Positions 5,979 to 6,154 of a stretch of 6,154 bases of DNA are shown here, piece by piece. The translations under genes and the position numbers were made by a program. The stretch comes from Zoogloea sp. (lineage in GTDB: Bacteria; Pseudomonadota; Gammaproteobacteria; Burkholderiales; Rhodocyclaceae), in assembly GCA_016790385.1 (NCBI GenBank), contig JAEUNV010000429.1, positions 1 through 6,154 of the forward strand, written 5' to 3'. Under the pieces are notes generated by a model that saw nothing but the letters and a program-made list of their open reading frames with translations, was not told where the DNA came from and made no database searches. Every line of letters begins with the position of its first letter. The stretch's first letter is position 1.

Positions 5979-6154
5979 TGCGCACTCCCCTGCTCCTCGC
6001 CCTCCTTCTCCAGGCCCTGCCGGCAGCGGCCCAGGACGCCGGCTCCACCGCCTTCTGCCTTTTTCCGGTGCCCGCCGACGGCGGAGTGCAACGCTGGATC
6101 AATCTGGGTATCGTTCAGTACGTGGATGTCCGGACCGACGAGGTCCGTCTCTAC
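5975..6154 (+). CDS. Exported hypothetical protein (3'-partial, first 60 residues)
   Basis: The frame opens with tandem ATG codons at 5975 and 5978 and stays open to the window end. It begins with a clear Sec signal peptide: MMRTP, hydrophobic core LLLALLLQALP, and AAA-QDAG as likely cleavage site after residue 19. The start of the mature protein reads DAGSTAFCLFPVPADGGVQ and then a beta-strand-rich INLGIVQYVDVRTDEVRLY. No lipobox Cys is present at the cleavage site; the single Cys28 lies a few residues into the mature protein. I do not recognise the family. It should be a small periplasmic or secreted protein. The first ATG overlaps the stop of the HAD gene (ATGA), so it is the third gene of the prenyltransferase operon. 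The signal peptide and operon position are the main support for its being real. Confidence 0.75.
   Translation, partial: MMRTPLLLALLLQALPAAAQDAGSTAFCLFPVPADGGVQRWINLGIVQYVDVRTDEVRLY

Overview
This 6.15 kb window is very GC-rich and densely coded. The gene content and the overlap-coupled gene ends suggest a proteobacterial chromosome. A betaproteobacterium of the Rhodocyclales type (Azoarcus, Thauera or Zoogloea-like) is my best guess, but that is inference from composition and gene types, because no rRNA or other marker gene is present. I see no mobile element, tRNA, CRISPR array or phage gene.

Layout. (1) Positions 2-550, plus strand: the C-terminal part of a transglutaminase-like cysteine-protease-fold protein, whose 5' end lies outside the window. 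(2) Positions 570-4171, minus strand: two genes converging on it. They are read in the order of a large O-antigen ligase/polymerase-like membrane protein (1751-4171), then an exported right-handed beta-helix protein (570-1754). Their ends overlap in a GTGA, so they look co-transcribed and translationally coupled. (3) Positions 4172-4308: a short divergent intergenic region that must hold or border the start signals of both flanking units. (4) Positions 4309-6154, plus strand: an operon of a UbiA/MenA-type prenyltransferase, a HAD-family phosphatase and the start of a small exported protein. Both junctions are 4-base ATGA overlaps.

How the genes may work together. The minus-strand pair looks like a cell-surface polysaccharide module: a multispanning Wzy/WaaL-like enzyme that joins glycan units at the periplasmic face, plus a periplasmic beta-helix protein of the fold used by polysaccharide lyases and epimerases. 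The polymerase-like protein is roughly twice the usual family length. It carries extra membrane segments and a beta-rich, carbohydrate-binding-like insertion of about 150 residues directly in its predicted catalytic periplasmic loop. This is the most unusual feature of the window. The plus-strand operon couples a membrane prenyl transfer enzyme of uncertain acceptor to a soluble phosphatase and a secreted protein of unknown role; a shared pathway is inference from the overlaps.

The long antisense open frames (for example plus-strand 1895-4210 opposite the polymerase) are GC-driven shadows. No gene-free stretch exceeds 140 bases.
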